Shown piece by piece: positions 27,979 through 36,865 of a stretch of DNA of 39,608 nucleotides. The stretch is from positions 1 to 39,608 of the IMG/VR virus record IMGVR_UViG_3300048928_000218; one strand, 5' to 3'. The position numbers were made by a program, and so were the translations under genes. Origin of the DNA: a virus. The notes beneath the pieces are model-generated. The model made no database searches and had not been told where the DNA came from. It worked only from the letters and a program-made list of their open reading frames with translations. Position 1 is the first letter of the stretch; each line of letters starts with the position of its first letter.

Positions 27979-30180
27979 CTATCTCCTACGGAGCTTGTCG
28001 GCGACGACCTCTCCGACGAGGTGGGGGTCGTTGGCGTGGATGTTGATATCGGGGCCGTCGAACCCGCCGAGCGCGGAGTCGAGAGTGGCCGAGAGCGTTC
28101 CGACCTGCCCGATGAGTCCGCCGTCGATGTCGAGGGACGGCGAACCGAACCCGTCGACCGCCGCGTCGCTGAGCGTGCGAGCCGCTCCGGCGACCCCGCC
28201 CTCCATGTCCTCGATGCCCCCGGCGAGCCCTTGGCCGATGTTCTGGCCGAACCCGCGGAACAGGCGCGAGGGCGAGTGAATGCCGAGGAAGGCGAGGAAC
28301 CCGTCGACGGCGCCGCCGATGATGTCAAGCAGCGCGGCTCCGACTTGACCGGCCGCGCGCCACAGTCCCGACACGAGGCCCGCGATGAGGTCGATACCGG
28401 CGCGGAGGAGTTGGGGCACGGCTTGGAGGACCGCGCCGATGAGCGCCGGGATGACTTGCGTGAGGATCGTGCCGATGAGTTGCGGCAGGACGCGGAGGAC
28501 GGCCTTGACGAGCGAGAGGAAGAGCTCGATGCCCGTGCCGATGAGCGTGGGCACCATTCCGACGAGCGTTTGCACGAGAGACGGCAGGATGCCCACGAGC
28601 GTCGTGATGAGCGTGGGCAGCATTTGGACGACGGCCATGACGAGACCGAGGAAGAGCTCGACGCCCGCGGTCAGGATGCCCGGGAGCATTCCGAGGATCG
28701 TCGTGATGAGCACCGGGAGGAGCTCCAGGACCGTCGTGAGGAGCACGGGGACGAGCGTGATGACGGCTTGCACGAGGCCCATGAAGAGGTTGAGCCCGGC
28801 CTCGACGATTTGCGGGAGCATGCCGAGGATGGCCGCCGCGATGGCCGGGAGCATGCTCACGAGCGTCGAGAGCAATTGCGGCAGGACGAGCAGCACGGCC
28901 GAAACGAGGCTCGAGAACAGGCTCAGCGCGGCGGTGAGGAGCATGGGCACGAGGCTCAGGAGCGTCGTGATGATGGTGGGCACCATGCCGAGCACCGTGG
29001 ACAGGAGCGGCGGGAGGGTGTTGAGGAGCCCCGTGATGAGCGCCGAGAACGATTGGACCGCGGCCATGAGGATCGCGGGGGCCATGTCGAGAACGGCGGT
29101 CAGGATCGAGGGGACGGCCTCGGCGAGGGCGGAGAGGATGCCATCGCGCGCCTCGGCGGCTCCCGTGATGAGCCCGACGAGCACCTTGGTAAGGGCTTGC
29201 GGGTTGCCGGTGCTGATCGCCGCGAACACGTCGAGGATGCCCTCGCGCAGCTTGAACAGGACGTCGATGGCAGGGTCGTCCTCGTAGAGCCCGATGGCTC
29301 GGAAGAAGCTGGCCTCGTAGTTGCCGTTGAACAGGATGTCGATGACGCCGGTAGCGACCTCGGTGATGGTCGTGAGGAGTCCGACGGCGCCGCCCATTGC
29401 GGGCATCGCGGAGGAGAAGAGGGTCTCGCCGAACGTGCCCCAGGCGTGGCCGAGGAGGTCGACCTTTCCGGCGTAGGTCTGGGCGTAAGCCTGGCCCGAG
29501 CCGCCGAATTGCGAGTTGAGCTCGCCGAGGATGATCTTTTGGGCCTCGGCGACTTGGCCGGTTTCGACGAGCGAGGCGATGACGGCCTTTTGGTCGTCGG
29601 TAAAGGTGATACCCACGCGGGAGAGGGCGGAGATTCCGGCGACGGGATCGTTGAGCGCCTTGCCGAGTTGGATGGCTCCGCCCTTGGCGTCGGTGCCCAT
29701 GGCGCGTGCCATGTCGGTCATCGCGACGACGGTTTGGTCGAAGATGTCGTTACCGGCGCCCGCCTCGTTCTTGATGTTCTTGAACGTGAGGAGGAGGTTG
29801 GCGCCCTCTTGGATGCTCTCGGCCTCGGTGCCGGTGAGCCCCTCCAGCTTTCCGGCGAGGGCCTCGACGCCCTCGGCGGTGACGTTGGCGGCGTTGCCGG
29901 TGGACTTGATGACGTTGGCCGTTTGGGAGTTGATCTGCTCGACGCGGCCAAGCGCCTCGATTTGCTCCTTGCCCCAGGAGACGATGGCCCCGGTGGCGAA
30001 GACGCCCGCGACGACCCCGGCGAGCGGCCCTAGGGCGGACGATGCCGCGCCGAGGATGCCGTCGCCGAGGGCCTTGCCGCCGCTCTTGCCTACGGGGCCG
30101 AGCTCCCCGTCCAGCGCCGAGCCGAAACCCTTTGTCGAGGGGACAACGTTGAGGGTTGCGTGGCCGATGACGTTGGACAT
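27979..30180 (-). CDS. Tape measure protein, 733 aa
   Basis: Long, strongly helical and hydrophobic. The N-terminal part (1-350) is soluble-like. Residues 356-609 are an almost perfect run of 23 units of 11 residues (LPxLLTTxLGM type). The C-terminal part has GIHSPSRLFRGFGQNIGQGLAGG, a common tape-measure signature. It sets tail length and probably enters the host membrane during DNA injection. Start at 30180 follows TAGGAGCTCCC. Moderately long for a siphovirus of this genome size. Confidence 0.95.
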   Translation of the reverse strand: MSNVIGHATLNVVPSTKGFGSALDGELGPVGKSGGKALGDGILGAASSALGPLAGVVAGVFATGAIVSWGKEQIEALGRVEQINSQTANVIKSTGNAANVTAEGVEALAGKLEGLTGTEAESIQEGANLLLTFKNIKNEAGAGNDIFDQTVVAMTDMARAMGTDAKGGAIQLGKALNDPVAGISALSRVGITFTDDQKAVIASLVETGQVAEAQKIILGELNSQFGGSGQAYAQTYAGKVDLLGHAWGTFGETLFSSAMPAMGGAVGLLTTITEVATGVIDILFNGNYEASFFRAIGLYEDDPAIDVLFKLREGILDVFAAISTGNPQALTKVLVGLITGAAEARDGILSALAEAVPSILTAVLDMAPAILMAAVQSFSALITGLLNTLPPLLSTVLGMVPTIITTLLSLVPMLLTAALSLFSSLVSAVLLVLPQLLSTLVSMLPAIAAAILGMLPQIVEAGLNLFMGLVQAVITLVPVLLTTVLELLPVLITTILGMLPGILTAGVELFLGLVMAVVQMLPTLITTLVGILPSLVQTLVGMVPTLIGTGIELFLSLVKAVLRVLPQLIGTILTQVIPALIGAVLQAVPQLLRAGIDLIAGLVSGLWRAAGQVGAALLDIIGGAVDGFLAFLGIHSPSRLFRGFGQNIGQGLAGGIEDMEGGVAGAARTLSDAAVDGFGSPSLDIDGGLIGQVGTLSATLDSALGGFDGPDINIHANDPHLVGEVVADKLRRR
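28354..29115 (-). repeat. 11-residue (33-bp) tandem repeats in the tape measure gene
   Basis: 23 consecutive units, one with an extra residue, with Pro at position 2 in most. Every fourth unit begins with Phe followed by xxLV (residues 378, 422, 466, 510, 554; the sixth, at 599, begins with Ile), giving a 44-residue higher-order repeat. Confidence 0.85.
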
Positions 30181-30188
30181 GGGAGCTC

Positions 30189-30832
30189 CTAGTCGGGTTG
30201 GGAGAGTCGCGCGCGTTGCGCGTTGAGGCGACGTCGGAGGTCGGCGTACCGGGACGGTTTGCCGTTGCTTTGGGCGGCCTTGGCGAGCCACGGGTGGGGC
30301 TTGCCGGTGAGCGCCGAGTAGACGTGCGAGAGGAGGTAGTGCTCCCGGCCCCATGCCTCCTCGCCGTTACGGGCGAGGCGGACGGTGGCGGAGTCGGCGG
30401 GAAGGTGCTTGATGAGCACAGACAGGCGCCGGAGCGAGAGCTCGCCTCGGTAGAAGTCCGCGAGGGGGATGCCGTAGTGCCGTTGGAGGTCGGCCTCTAC
30501 GGCATCCGCGCCCTCGCTTAGTACCGAGACGAGCGCGGTCAGTTTCCCTCGATACCGAGGGCCCCTTGGATGCTCTTGACGAACTCGCCCAGGTCGCCGA
30601 CGGTGGCGTCGGAGGCGAGGAGGGTCTTGTGCTGATCGGGGCCGAGGATGGCCTTGAGGAAGGCGACGAGTCGGCCGTTCTCGTACTCGGCGAGGGCGAC
30701 GATGGGCCACATGGTCGTCGGGGGAACGAGGTAGGTGTTGCCGTGGAACGGGACGGGGACGAGCGTGCCGTTGACCTCGTCGACGACGGGGTTGGACTTG
30801 GGGGCGGTGCGGGTGCGGGTGGCGTTTGCCAT
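30189..30832 (-). CDS. Tail assembly chaperone, long frameshifted form, about 214 aa
   Basis: Made by -1 slippage at GGGAAAC (plus 30542-30548), one codon before the stop of the short form, into the frame that ends at 30189. The added part is about 117 aa (LTALVSVLSEGADAV...ARLSQPD). This G/GT pair is conserved in many long-tailed phages: it holds the tape measure during tail assembly but does not enter the virion. Its place between the major tail and tape measure genes is exact. The second frame has no good independent start. Confidence 0.85.
30539..30832 (-). CDS. Tail assembly chaperone, short form, 97 aa
   Basis: Start at 30832 follows TAGGAGAACCCCC. The chain VPVPFHGNTYLVPPTTMWPIVALAEYENGRLVAFLKAILG is typical of tail chaperones. 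The gene ends GAG-GGA-AAC-TGA, placing the slippery heptamer directly before the stop codon. Confidence 0.85.
   Translation of the reverse strand: MANATRTRTAPKSNPVVDEVNGTLVPVPFHGNTYLVPPTTMWPIVALAEYENGRLVAFLKAILGPDQHKTLLASDATVGDLGEFVKSIQGALGIEGN
30542..30548 (-). promoter_or_regulatory. -1 ribosomal frameshift site GGGAAAC
   Basis: Canonical X-XXY-YYZ slippery heptamer in the correct frame (G-GGA-AAC), immediately before the TGA of the short chaperone. Confidence 0.85.
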
Positions 30833-30883
30833 GGGGGTTCTCCTAGCGCGGGTTAGGTGGGGGTGCGCGGGCAGGGTGAAGCG

Positions 30884-30916
30884 CCCCGGGAGTCGCCCGC
30901 GCGACGACTCCCGGGG
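30884..30916. terminator. Hairpin between major tail protein and chaperones
   Basis: Perfect 12-bp stem CCCCGGGAGTCG / CGACTCCCGGGG. No T run; it may partly lower downstream expression after the abundant tail protein. Confidence 0.55.
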
Positions 30917-30939
30917 TGGGAGGGGATGGGGAGGGGCGC

Positions 30940-31488
30940 TTACGCGTCCGGGTCGGTCTCGACGGTGGTGTAGAGGGTGCCGTCCTCGTCGGGGAAGATG
31001 ACGACGGTGATTTCGTAGACCGTGGGGTCGGTCTCCGACTCCTTGATTTCGCCGATTTCGTCGACCTCGGTGATTTCCGCGATGCGGCGCCGGACCTTGT
31101 CGCCCTCGCGGGTCTCGAAGCCGATGGCGAATTGGTCGCCGCTCGTGGGGGTCTTGATCTTGGAGGTACGCACCCCCGCGACGGTCGAGCGGGTGGAGCC
31201 CGGGTTGACGAGCTTGAACGTGGTGGCGTTGTCCTCCAGCGCGACGAACTTGATGGTTCGCTTGTGCTTGCTCTTGGAGCGCTTGAAGAGCTTTCCGCCC
31301 CAGGCGTAGTGCTCGGAGGTCTCGGCCTCTCGGGCCTCGGTAAAGCCCTCTTCACCGTCGAGGAGTCCGACCAGGCCCCAGCCCTCGCCCCACGGGGAGG
31401 TCAGGTCGTCGGGGCCCGGGGTGCCCTTGGTCGCGATGTAGACGTCGGCGTCGAGCCAGAGGTTGGTGTTGTCGGCATTGCCGCTCAT
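30940..31488 (-). CDS. Major tail protein, 182 aa
   Basis: Beta-rich tube protein with DADVYIATKGTPGP at the start, then KRTIKFVALEDNATTFKLVNPG and VYEITVVIFPDEDGTLYTTVETD. This matches the major tail proteins of actinophages in size and pattern. It forms the tail tube. Start at 31488 follows TGAAAGGCACACC. A hairpin just downstream may set its level relative to the chaperones. Confidence 0.9.
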   Translation of the reverse strand: MSGNADNTNLWLDADVYIATKGTPGPDDLTSPWGEGWGLVGLLDGEEGFTEAREAETSEHYAWGGKLFKRSKSKHKRTIKFVALEDNATTFKLVNPGSTRSTVAGVRTSKIKTPTSGDQFAIGFETREGDKVRRRIAEITEVDEIGEIKESETDPTVYEITVVIFPDEDGTLYTTVETDPDA

Positions 31489-31889
31489 GGTGTGCCTTTC
31501 AGTGGTTGGACGACCGCGTCGAGGAGCACCGTGGCGAGGGGCTCGGCCGTGTCGGGGTCGGTCGTGAGGGTTGGTCGTGTCTCGCCGCGGTATCCGCCCG
31601 ATTGGACGAGGAGGCCGCGCACGAGCTCGGCGAGGTTGTAGGCGTGGCCCTCGTCGGCGGCGTTGACGTTGATGCGTTGGCGGTCGACGGAGCGGATGCC
31701 GCGGATGACGGTGCCGCCGTCGCTCCCGACGTGGATGTAGGGGCGGGGGCGGGTGGTGTCGTCGCCGGTCGTGGGCTTGGTGGAGACGGTGGCCTCGCGG
31801 GCGTACCGTTCGGGCCGGTCAGCGAGGAGGGTGCGGAGGAGGTCGCGCGTGTAAACGGCGGCGTGGGGGAAGAGGAGGAGCTCGCGCAT
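31485..31889 (-). CDS. Tail terminator / neck protein, 134 aa
   Basis: Lies directly before the major tail protein, the usual place of the tail terminator. Alpha/beta pattern with RDLLRTLLADRPERYARE, RINVNAADEGHAYNLAELVRGLLVQSGG, then a C-terminal strand LATVLLDAVVQPLKG. Overlaps neighbours by 1 and 4 nt. Assignment rests mainly on gene order. Confidence 0.7.
   Translation of the reverse strand: MRELLLFPHAAVYTRDLLRTLLADRPERYAREATVSTKPTTGDDTTRPRPYIHVGSDGGTVIRGIRSVDRQRINVNAADEGHAYNLAELVRGLLVQSGGYRGETRPTLTTDPDTAEPLATVLLDAVVQPLKGTP
31849..31856. repeat. GTGTAAAC dispersed motif, copy 10
   Basis: Plus-strand GTGTAAACG inside the tail terminator gene, encoding V-Y-T. Confidence 0.4.
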
Positions 31890-32173
31890 TACCGGGCCTT
31901 GAGCGGGTATCCCGCGGCGGATGCGGCCTTGGCGAGGTAGCCGTGTTTCGCCTCTAGGGCCCCGGCGCCGGGGTGGACGATGGTGACCGACGCGGCGGCG
32001 GAGAGCTTGGCCTCGTGGGTGTCGGTGTCGACGACGACGTCCCCGGAGTGGGTGTCGATGAAGGCGAGGTTTCCGGCGATGTCGTCGGCGGCATCGAGGA
32101 GGGCGGCGGCCATGTCCTCGCTCTTGAGGATGGTGAGCATGGCGCCGCGGTCGAGGGCGATGTCGAGTTTCAT
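31889..32173 (-). CDS. Small head-tail completion protein, 94 aa
   Basis: Starts MKLDIALDRGAMLTILKSEDMAAALLDAADDIAGN, a helical start similar to gp10-type completion proteins, then a beta hairpin (GDVVVDTDTHEAKLSAAASVTIVHPGA). It is between the stopper and terminator genes. Assigned by order and size. Confidence 0.65.
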   Translation of the reverse strand: MKLDIALDRGAMLTILKSEDMAAALLDAADDIAGNLAFIDTHSGDVVVDTDTHEAKLSAAASVTIVHPGAGALEAKHGYLAKAASAAGYPLKAR

Positions 32174-32176
32174 GGG

Positions 32177-32518
32177 CTACCTCGTGACGTGGCGGACGAG
32201 CTTGGCGACGGTCAGGGTGTCCATCGCGAGGGCGGGCTTGGTGAGGGGTTCGCCGTCGATGCGCCACACCTCGCCGCGGTACTCGATGCGGTCGAGCTCG
32301 GTGAGGTCGGGGCGAGGGCCGTCGATGAGGAGGCGGCGCTCGTTGTTGCTCCGCACGACGGTCACGCCGTCGCTCGTGGAGGCGACCTCTTGGATGTCGG
32401 CGCCGCGGATGCGTGTTCGCTCGGGCGCATCCCAGGTGCGGACGGTGTCGCCGACGGAGTCGGCGCGCTCGACGGCGCGGAGGCGGTAGACGGGCTCGTG
32501 AGGGAGGAGGCTCAGCAT
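32177..32518 (-). CDS. Head-tail stopper-like protein, 113 aa
   Basis: Small beta-barrel-like protein: VYRLRAVERADSVGDTVRTWDAP, RRLLIDGPRPDLTELDRIEYRGEVWRIDGEP. The phrase D.I.Y.G..W.I(D)G is common in head closure (gp16/stopper) proteins. Overlaps the upstream stop by 1 nt (TAATG). Confidence 0.7.
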   Translation of the reverse strand: MLSLLPHEPVYRLRAVERADSVGDTVRTWDAPERTRIRGADIQEVASTSDGVTVVRSNNERRLLIDGPRPDLTELDRIEYRGEVWRIDGEPLTKPALAMDTLTVAKLVRHVTR

Positions 32519-32991
32519 TAGGCGACGTCGTCGGGGTCGATGAGGGGCACGGGGCGGGAGCCGTCGGAGACGTTGGTGAGTACGGGCACGGTCGGGGGGA
32601 AGGTCTCGAAGGCGCTGGGGGTGCGGACGGAGCCGACGCCGGAGCGGCGCCGGGTGGCGGCGCGGCGAAGTTGCATGACCTCGCGGCCGGTGAGGTACAC
32701 ACCGGAGGACTCGGCGAGGCCGACGGAGTGCTCTCCGCGGGTCTCTTGTTGGATGCCGCGGGGGTTCTCGTACTCGCGGCGGGCGGCTTTGAGGATGACG
32801 AGCTCGACGACGTCGGGGGCGGCGGTGCGCCAGCGGTCGGCGGTGGTGTCGGCGACCTCGGCGAGAGCGAGGATGGTGGCGTCGTCGAGGGCGTCCTCGG
32901 CGCGCGCGAGGTCTGTGTCGTCGAGCGACCCCTCGGGGACGCCGAGGCGGCGCTCCAGCTTGGCGACGGCGGGGGGCAGGGTGGCGGGCAT
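32518..32991 (-). CDS. Head-tail adaptor-like protein, 157 aa
   Basis: Helical N-terminal half (LARAEDALDDATILALAEVADTTADRW, VVELVILKAARREYENPRG) is typical of gp15/gp6-type adaptors that bind the portal. The C-terminal tail is Pro-rich. First gene after the coat protein and its terminator. Confidence 0.75.
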   Translation of the reverse strand: MPATLPPAVAKLERRLGVPEGSLDDTDLARAEDALDDATILALAEVADTTADRWRTAAPDVVELVILKAARREYENPRGIQQETRGEHSVGLAESSGVYLTGREVMQLRRAATRRRSGVGSVRTPSAFETFPPTVPVLTNVSDGSRPVPLIDPDDVA

Positions 32992-33012
32992 GGGGCGCTC
33001 CTAGACGGCGAG

Positions 33013-33050
33013 AGCCCCGAGGGCGACCGGGTGGGGTCGCCCTCGGGGCT
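33013..33050. terminator. Hairpin after the major coat gene
   Basis: Perfect 16-bp stem AGCCCCGAGGGCGACC / GGTCGCCCTCGGGGCT, 16 bp past the coat stop. Little T run on the minus strand (CTCTCGCC); a likely attenuator that favours coat over connector genes. Confidence 0.7.
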
Positions 33051-33065
33051 CAGGGTGGGGAGGTG

Positions 33066-34022
33066 TTACGCCGCGACGGTCACGTCGTCGATGTGGATGA
33101 CGCCACCGTGGTCGAGCTTGGTCGTGGTCACCTGGCGCGTTTCGTAGTCGCGCTCGATCTTGAACGTCGGCAGGATGCCGACGCCCGAGAAGGCCGCGAC
33201 GATGGAGCGGTCGACGGTCTTGGTCGCGTCGTAGTCGCGGAGGTAGCGGAGCGAGTAGCCGCCCGCGCTGACCTGGGCGCCGAACGATGCACCGGCCGGG
33301 ACGGCGGGCGCGCGCGTCACGAGCGTCACGGCGTCGCGGTGGAACGCGGCGAGCTCCATGTCGTCGAGGCGGGTCGACTCGACGACGGTGAAGCCGCGAA
33401 TCTTGCCGACCTGGCCCTCGCGGAGCGCCGCGGTCGAACCCGACTGGGAGACGTCGGTGAGCGCCTTGGCGTCCAGGAAGTCGGCGAAGATGCCGGTTCC
33501 GACGGTGAGTTGGATGCCGTCCTGGGGCACACCGTTGTCGCGGAGGTGCTTACGGAGCGCCGTGAGGTACTTGGTGGGGTCGGTCGGGTCGTAGACCGCG
33601 GTGAACGCCTCCGCGCGCGGGATCGAGAGCAGCATCTTGGCGAGCTTGTGCTCGATGGAGTCGGCCACGGCGCTCGTCTGCGGTGCGAGGACTTGCTTGC
33701 CGAAGTCCTCCAGGTTGAACGCGAGGTCGGCCTCGCTCAGGGGCACGGCCGAGTAGTCCATCGCCTTGTCGAGCTCGATGATCGTGCCCTCTTCCTTGAG
33801 CTCGTCGAGGACGATGGTGCTCGTCACGTCGTCGATATCGCGGGAGCGCGCGATGAGCGTGGTGGGGTGCTTGACCTTGATGGGGCGGCCCGCGGTGCCC
33901 TCGCCCATGAACTCTTGCTCGTAGTTCTTGGACACGAGGGCGGAGAGGTAGCCGTCCTCCTTGACGAGCTTGGCGGCGACGACGGCGACTTGGTCGGCGT
34001 CGTAATCGAATTGGTGTGCCAT
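33066..34022 (-). CDS. Major capsid protein, P22 coat-like, 318 aa
   Basis: HK97-fold coat protein of the P22 Gp5-like group: helical N-terminal arm (VAVVAAKLVKEDGYLSALVSKNYEQEF), GRPIKVKHPTTLIARS, then a segment LDELKEEGTIIELDKAMDYSAVPLSEADLAF, and VVESTRLDD and SLRYLRDYDATKTVDRS in the A-domain region. Start at 34022 follows CGAAAGGCCACACC. It follows the scaffold gene directly, as usual. Confidence 0.92.
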   Translation of the reverse strand: MAHQFDYDADQVAVVAAKLVKEDGYLSALVSKNYEQEFMGEGTAGRPIKVKHPTTLIARSRDIDDVTSTIVLDELKEEGTIIELDKAMDYSAVPLSEADLAFNLEDFGKQVLAPQTSAVADSIEHKLAKMLLSIPRAEAFTAVYDPTDPTKYLTALRKHLRDNGVPQDGIQLTVGTGIFADFLDAKALTDVSQSGSTAALREGQVGKIRGFTVVESTRLDDMELAAFHRDAVTLVTRAPAVPAGASFGAQVSAGGYSLRYLRDYDATKTVDRSIVAAFSGVGILPTFKIERDYETRQVTTTKLDHGGVIHIDDVTVAA

Positions 34023-34087
34023 GGTGTGGCCTTTCGGTTAGAAGGGGGATGCCCGCACGGCGCGGGCGGAATGGTGTGGGAGAGGGG

Positions 34088-34615
34088 TTAGCCGCGGATC
34101 GAAGCGACGAGAGCGTCGGCGTCGAATACGGGCGCCTCGTCGCCTCCGTGGCCCGGGGTGAGGGCGGCGGCAGGGCGGAGGGGCGCGGGCTTGGCGGGCT
34201 CGGTCGGCTCGGTGGCGGCGGGCTTGGCGGGCTCGGCGGGCTTGATCGCGGCGGTGAGCTTGGCGACTTGCTCGGCGATGCCCTCGTCGTCCTCGGCGGT
34301 GACGAACGCGTGGAGCTCCTCGGGAAGGCCCGAGGATGCGAGCGCGGCGTCACGCTTGGCCGTCTTGACGGATGCCTCGGCGGCGTCGGCGCGCGCGATG
34401 GCGGCGTCGAGGTCGGCCTTGGGGACGAGGCTCTCGGCGGCGGTCTCCAGCGCGGCGATGCGGGCCTTGAGCTCTTGCTCGGCCGCGCGCTGGGCAGTGA
34501 TGGTGTCCCATGCTCGCGCGGCGTCGAACTCGTCACCCCACGGGGGCGTCGTGCTGGCGGTGTCGGGCTTGGCGTCGGGGGTCTCGTCGGGCTTGACCTC
34601 GGGGGCGTCGGGCAT
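34088..34615 (-). CDS. Capsid scaffolding protein, 175 aa
   Basis: Acidic and Pro-rich N-terminus (DAPEVKPDETPDAKPDT), then a long coiled coil (EQELKARIAALETAAESLVPKADLDAAIARADAAEAS), then an AKPAEPAKP-type tail. This is the standard scaffold layout, placed just before the coat gene. Start at 34615 follows CCAAGGAGACGCAACACCC. Confidence 0.85.
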   Translation of the reverse strand: MPDAPEVKPDETPDAKPDTASTTPPWGDEFDAARAWDTITAQRAAEQELKARIAALETAAESLVPKADLDAAIARADAAEASVKTAKRDAALASSGLPEELHAFVTAEDDEGIAEQVAKLTAAIKPAEPAKPAATEPTEPAKPAPLRPAAALTPGHGGDEAPVFDADALVASIRG

Positions 34616-34688
34616 GGGTGTTGCGTCTCCTTGGACGTTGGGCGCGCCGGACCTTGCCGGTGCGCGGGGTGGGGGTGGGGTCGCGTGC

Positions 34689-35444
34689 TTACGCGAAGAT
34701 GAGCGGCGTGCCGTCGACGTCGCTCGGGGAGCTCTTGGCCTCGCGGCGTGCGCGGCGGAACTCCAGGGGGTCGCCTCCGGCCTCGTCCCAGGCGTCACGG
34801 AGCTCGCGCGCTTGCGCGGTCCATCCGCCCGTGCGGTCATCGCGGCTGATGAGTTGCACGGAGCATCCGCAGCGGTCATGCGCGGCGAAGTCGCCGTCGC
34901 CGCCGTACACGGGACCGCGGCTGACGAGCATTTCGCAGAACGAGCACGGGTCACCGTCGGAGACCCGTGACCATCCCCGGAAGTTGCGCGAGCTCGCGGT
35001 CGTGGTGACGCGAGCTCGCCCGGAGTTGAGGACGTGACGCTTGGCGGCGCCGAGGGTGTTTCCCATGGCGACGCGGAGGGCGACGTTGGGGTCGAGTCCG
35101 GCGCGTTGGAGGCCGGATGCCCGGGCGAGCGACTTGGATGCGGCGCCCGTGAGGGAGAGCTCGATGCGGTCGCTGTCCATGACGGCCGATGCGACGCCGG
35201 GGGCGCGCACGCCGGAGAGGCGGGCGACGCTCTCGATGTACTGGGCGGCGGTGCGGTCACTGATGTTTCGCCCGGCTCCGATGTAGACGAGCGCGGACTT
35301 GCGGAAGCGTATAAACGATCCGGCGACATCCCGCGGGTCGAGCGTTTGCTCCCAGAGTCGGGCGAGCGCGGCTTGGACGGTCGCGGCCTCGCGGACTTGC
35401 TGGGCCATGTGCGCTCGGGCGACCGCCTCGTAGTCGGCGGCCAC
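34689..35444 (-). CDS. MuF-like minor capsid protein, 251 aa
   Basis: The C-terminal half carries FRGWSRVSDGDPCSFCEMLVSRGPVYG and FAAHDRCGCSVQLI, the usual Cys/His-rich MuF pattern of actinophages. The N-terminal half is helical. It binds the portal inside the head and may be ejected with DNA. A GTG at 35444 is taken as start (4 nt after the portal stop); an ATG at 35408 is an alternative. Confidence 0.85.
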   Translation of the reverse strand: MAADYEAVARAHMAQQVREAATVQAALARLWEQTLDPRDVAGSFIRFRKSALVYIGAGRNISDRTAAQYIESVARLSGVRAPGVASAVMDSDRIELSLTGAASKSLARASGLQRAGLDPNVALRVAMGNTLGAAKRHVLNSGRARVTTTASSRNFRGWSRVSDGDPCSFCEMLVSRGPVYGGDGDFAAHDRCGCSVQLISRDDRTGGWTAQARELRDAWDEAGGDPLEFRRARREAKSSPSDVDGTPLIFA

Positions 35445-35448
35445 CGGG

Positions 35449-36840
35449 CTACTCGGCCGCGGTCACCTCGGCCGCTCCGGTGCCCTCGGCGGGGGCGGGC
35501 GCGGCCGGGGTGGCGTTGGCGGCTTGGCGGTTGATTTCGGCGGTGAGCTCGGAGAGCGGGTCGGCCTTGACGGCCTCGCGCCAGCGCTGGAGCTTGGAGT
35601 CGGTCATGCCGGGCACCTCTTCCCAGAGGGCCTCTTCGGGAGCGCCGAGCATCGTGGCGAGCTTGCCGAGCGCGTCGACCTTGGCGGCCATGACCTCGCC
35701 CGACGTGTCACGCCAGCGGACCTCGGCGGCGGCGTCGGGGGCGTCGGAGCCCGCGGCAAGAGCGGCGGTACGAAATACCGATTCCCATGCCTCGCCGAAC
35801 AGGAGCTTGTACTCGTCGAGTTTCCGGTTGAACCCGCTCTTGAGGGAGAGGAGGGTGTCGTTGCCGATGTTGTTGAGGTCACCCGTGAGCACGGCGGGCG
35901 CGATTTGCGCGGCGGCGGCGTAGGTGGCGACGGCAGCCTTGTACTCCTCTTGGTGCCCGTGGATGTCGGTCTGCGCGAAGTCGCCGAACCGGGCGTCGGG
36001 CGAGTCGGAGACCCAGAGGCGGTCGATGGCCGATTGGAACGGCTCGACAGGCTCGCCGGTCTCCTCGTCGATGGGGATGGACAGGCCAGTCGCCCAACGC
36101 TGGCGGAACGATGCATATTGCATCGCCATGAGGATGTTGAACACGACCTCATTGATGCGGTCTTGGTGGAGCTTGAACGGGCGGACCAGTCCGGCGCTCT
36201 CGCCGTCGAGGCGGGTGCGGAAGCGGTGGAACGGGATGTAGCCGAGGCCGGTCTCCTCGTCACGCTCGAAGCGTGCTTTGCCGCCCTCGGAGGGGCGGGA
36301 GTAGACGCGCCGGAGGTTGCCCTCGTAGACGGCGAAGAGGTTGCGGAGCTTGTCGCCCTCGCGCTTGATGCCCATGCGTTGGATCGCGAGCTCGGGGAAC
36401 TCGTCGTCGTCGTCGGCATACCACGCCGCGGAGCGCAGCGGGGAGAGGGGGCGGATGAGGGGGCGAGTCTTGTCGGCGCCGGGAAGGACGAGGGTGTAGC
36501 TCGTGCCGTACTCCAGCGCGCCGCGGTGGCAAATGGTCTGCCGGGCGTCGAGGCCGTTGTCCTGCCAGTAGCGCCAGGCGTCGACGTTGTCGGATGTCTT
36601 GGGGGCGCGGAAACCGTCGAGGGCGAGGCCCTTGTTGAACTCGTCGGGGACAAGCGGCGTCCAGTTGGTGACGGCCTTTTGGGCGAGTTGCTTGAACTCG
36701 GGCTTAGCGCCGTGTGGCATGTAGGCGAGGTCATGGTCCCCGGCGAGGTAGCGCTTGGGGAGACCGAGGCGCCCGTCGCGCTTGAGGTCTGCCTCTAGCT
36801 TGTCGTCGAGCTCCTCGGCGAGCTTGGCCGTGATGGTCAT
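35449..36840 (-). CDS. Portal protein, SPP1 Gp6-like, 463 aa
   Basis: Conserved features: FKQLAQKAVTNWTPLVPDEFNKGLALDGFRA, WQDNGLDARQTICHRGALEYGTSYTLVLPG, VYEGNLRRVYSR, HQDRINEVVFNILMAMQYASFRQRWATGL and LTGDLNNIGNDTLLSLKSGFNRKLDEYKLLFGEAWE in the stem-helix part. It forms the dodecameric DNA gate at one capsid vertex. Start at 36840 follows CGAAAGGCGACCGT. Confidence 0.95.
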   Translation of the reverse strand: MTITAKLAEELDDKLEADLKRDGRLGLPKRYLAGDHDLAYMPHGAKPEFKQLAQKAVTNWTPLVPDEFNKGLALDGFRAPKTSDNVDAWRYWQDNGLDARQTICHRGALEYGTSYTLVLPGADKTRPLIRPLSPLRSAAWYADDDDEFPELAIQRMGIKREGDKLRNLFAVYEGNLRRVYSRPSEGGKARFERDEETGLGYIPFHRFRTRLDGESAGLVRPFKLHQDRINEVVFNILMAMQYASFRQRWATGLSIPIDEETGEPVEPFQSAIDRLWVSDSPDARFGDFAQTDIHGHQEEYKAAVATYAAAAQIAPAVLTGDLNNIGNDTLLSLKSGFNRKLDEYKLLFGEAWESVFRTAALAAGSDAPDAAAEVRWRDTSGEVMAAKVDALGKLATMLGAPEEALWEEVPGMTDSKLQRWREAVKADPLSELTAEINRQAANATPAAPAPAEGTGAAEVTAAE

Positions 36841-36865
36841 ACGGTCGCCTTTCGGGAGACACGGG

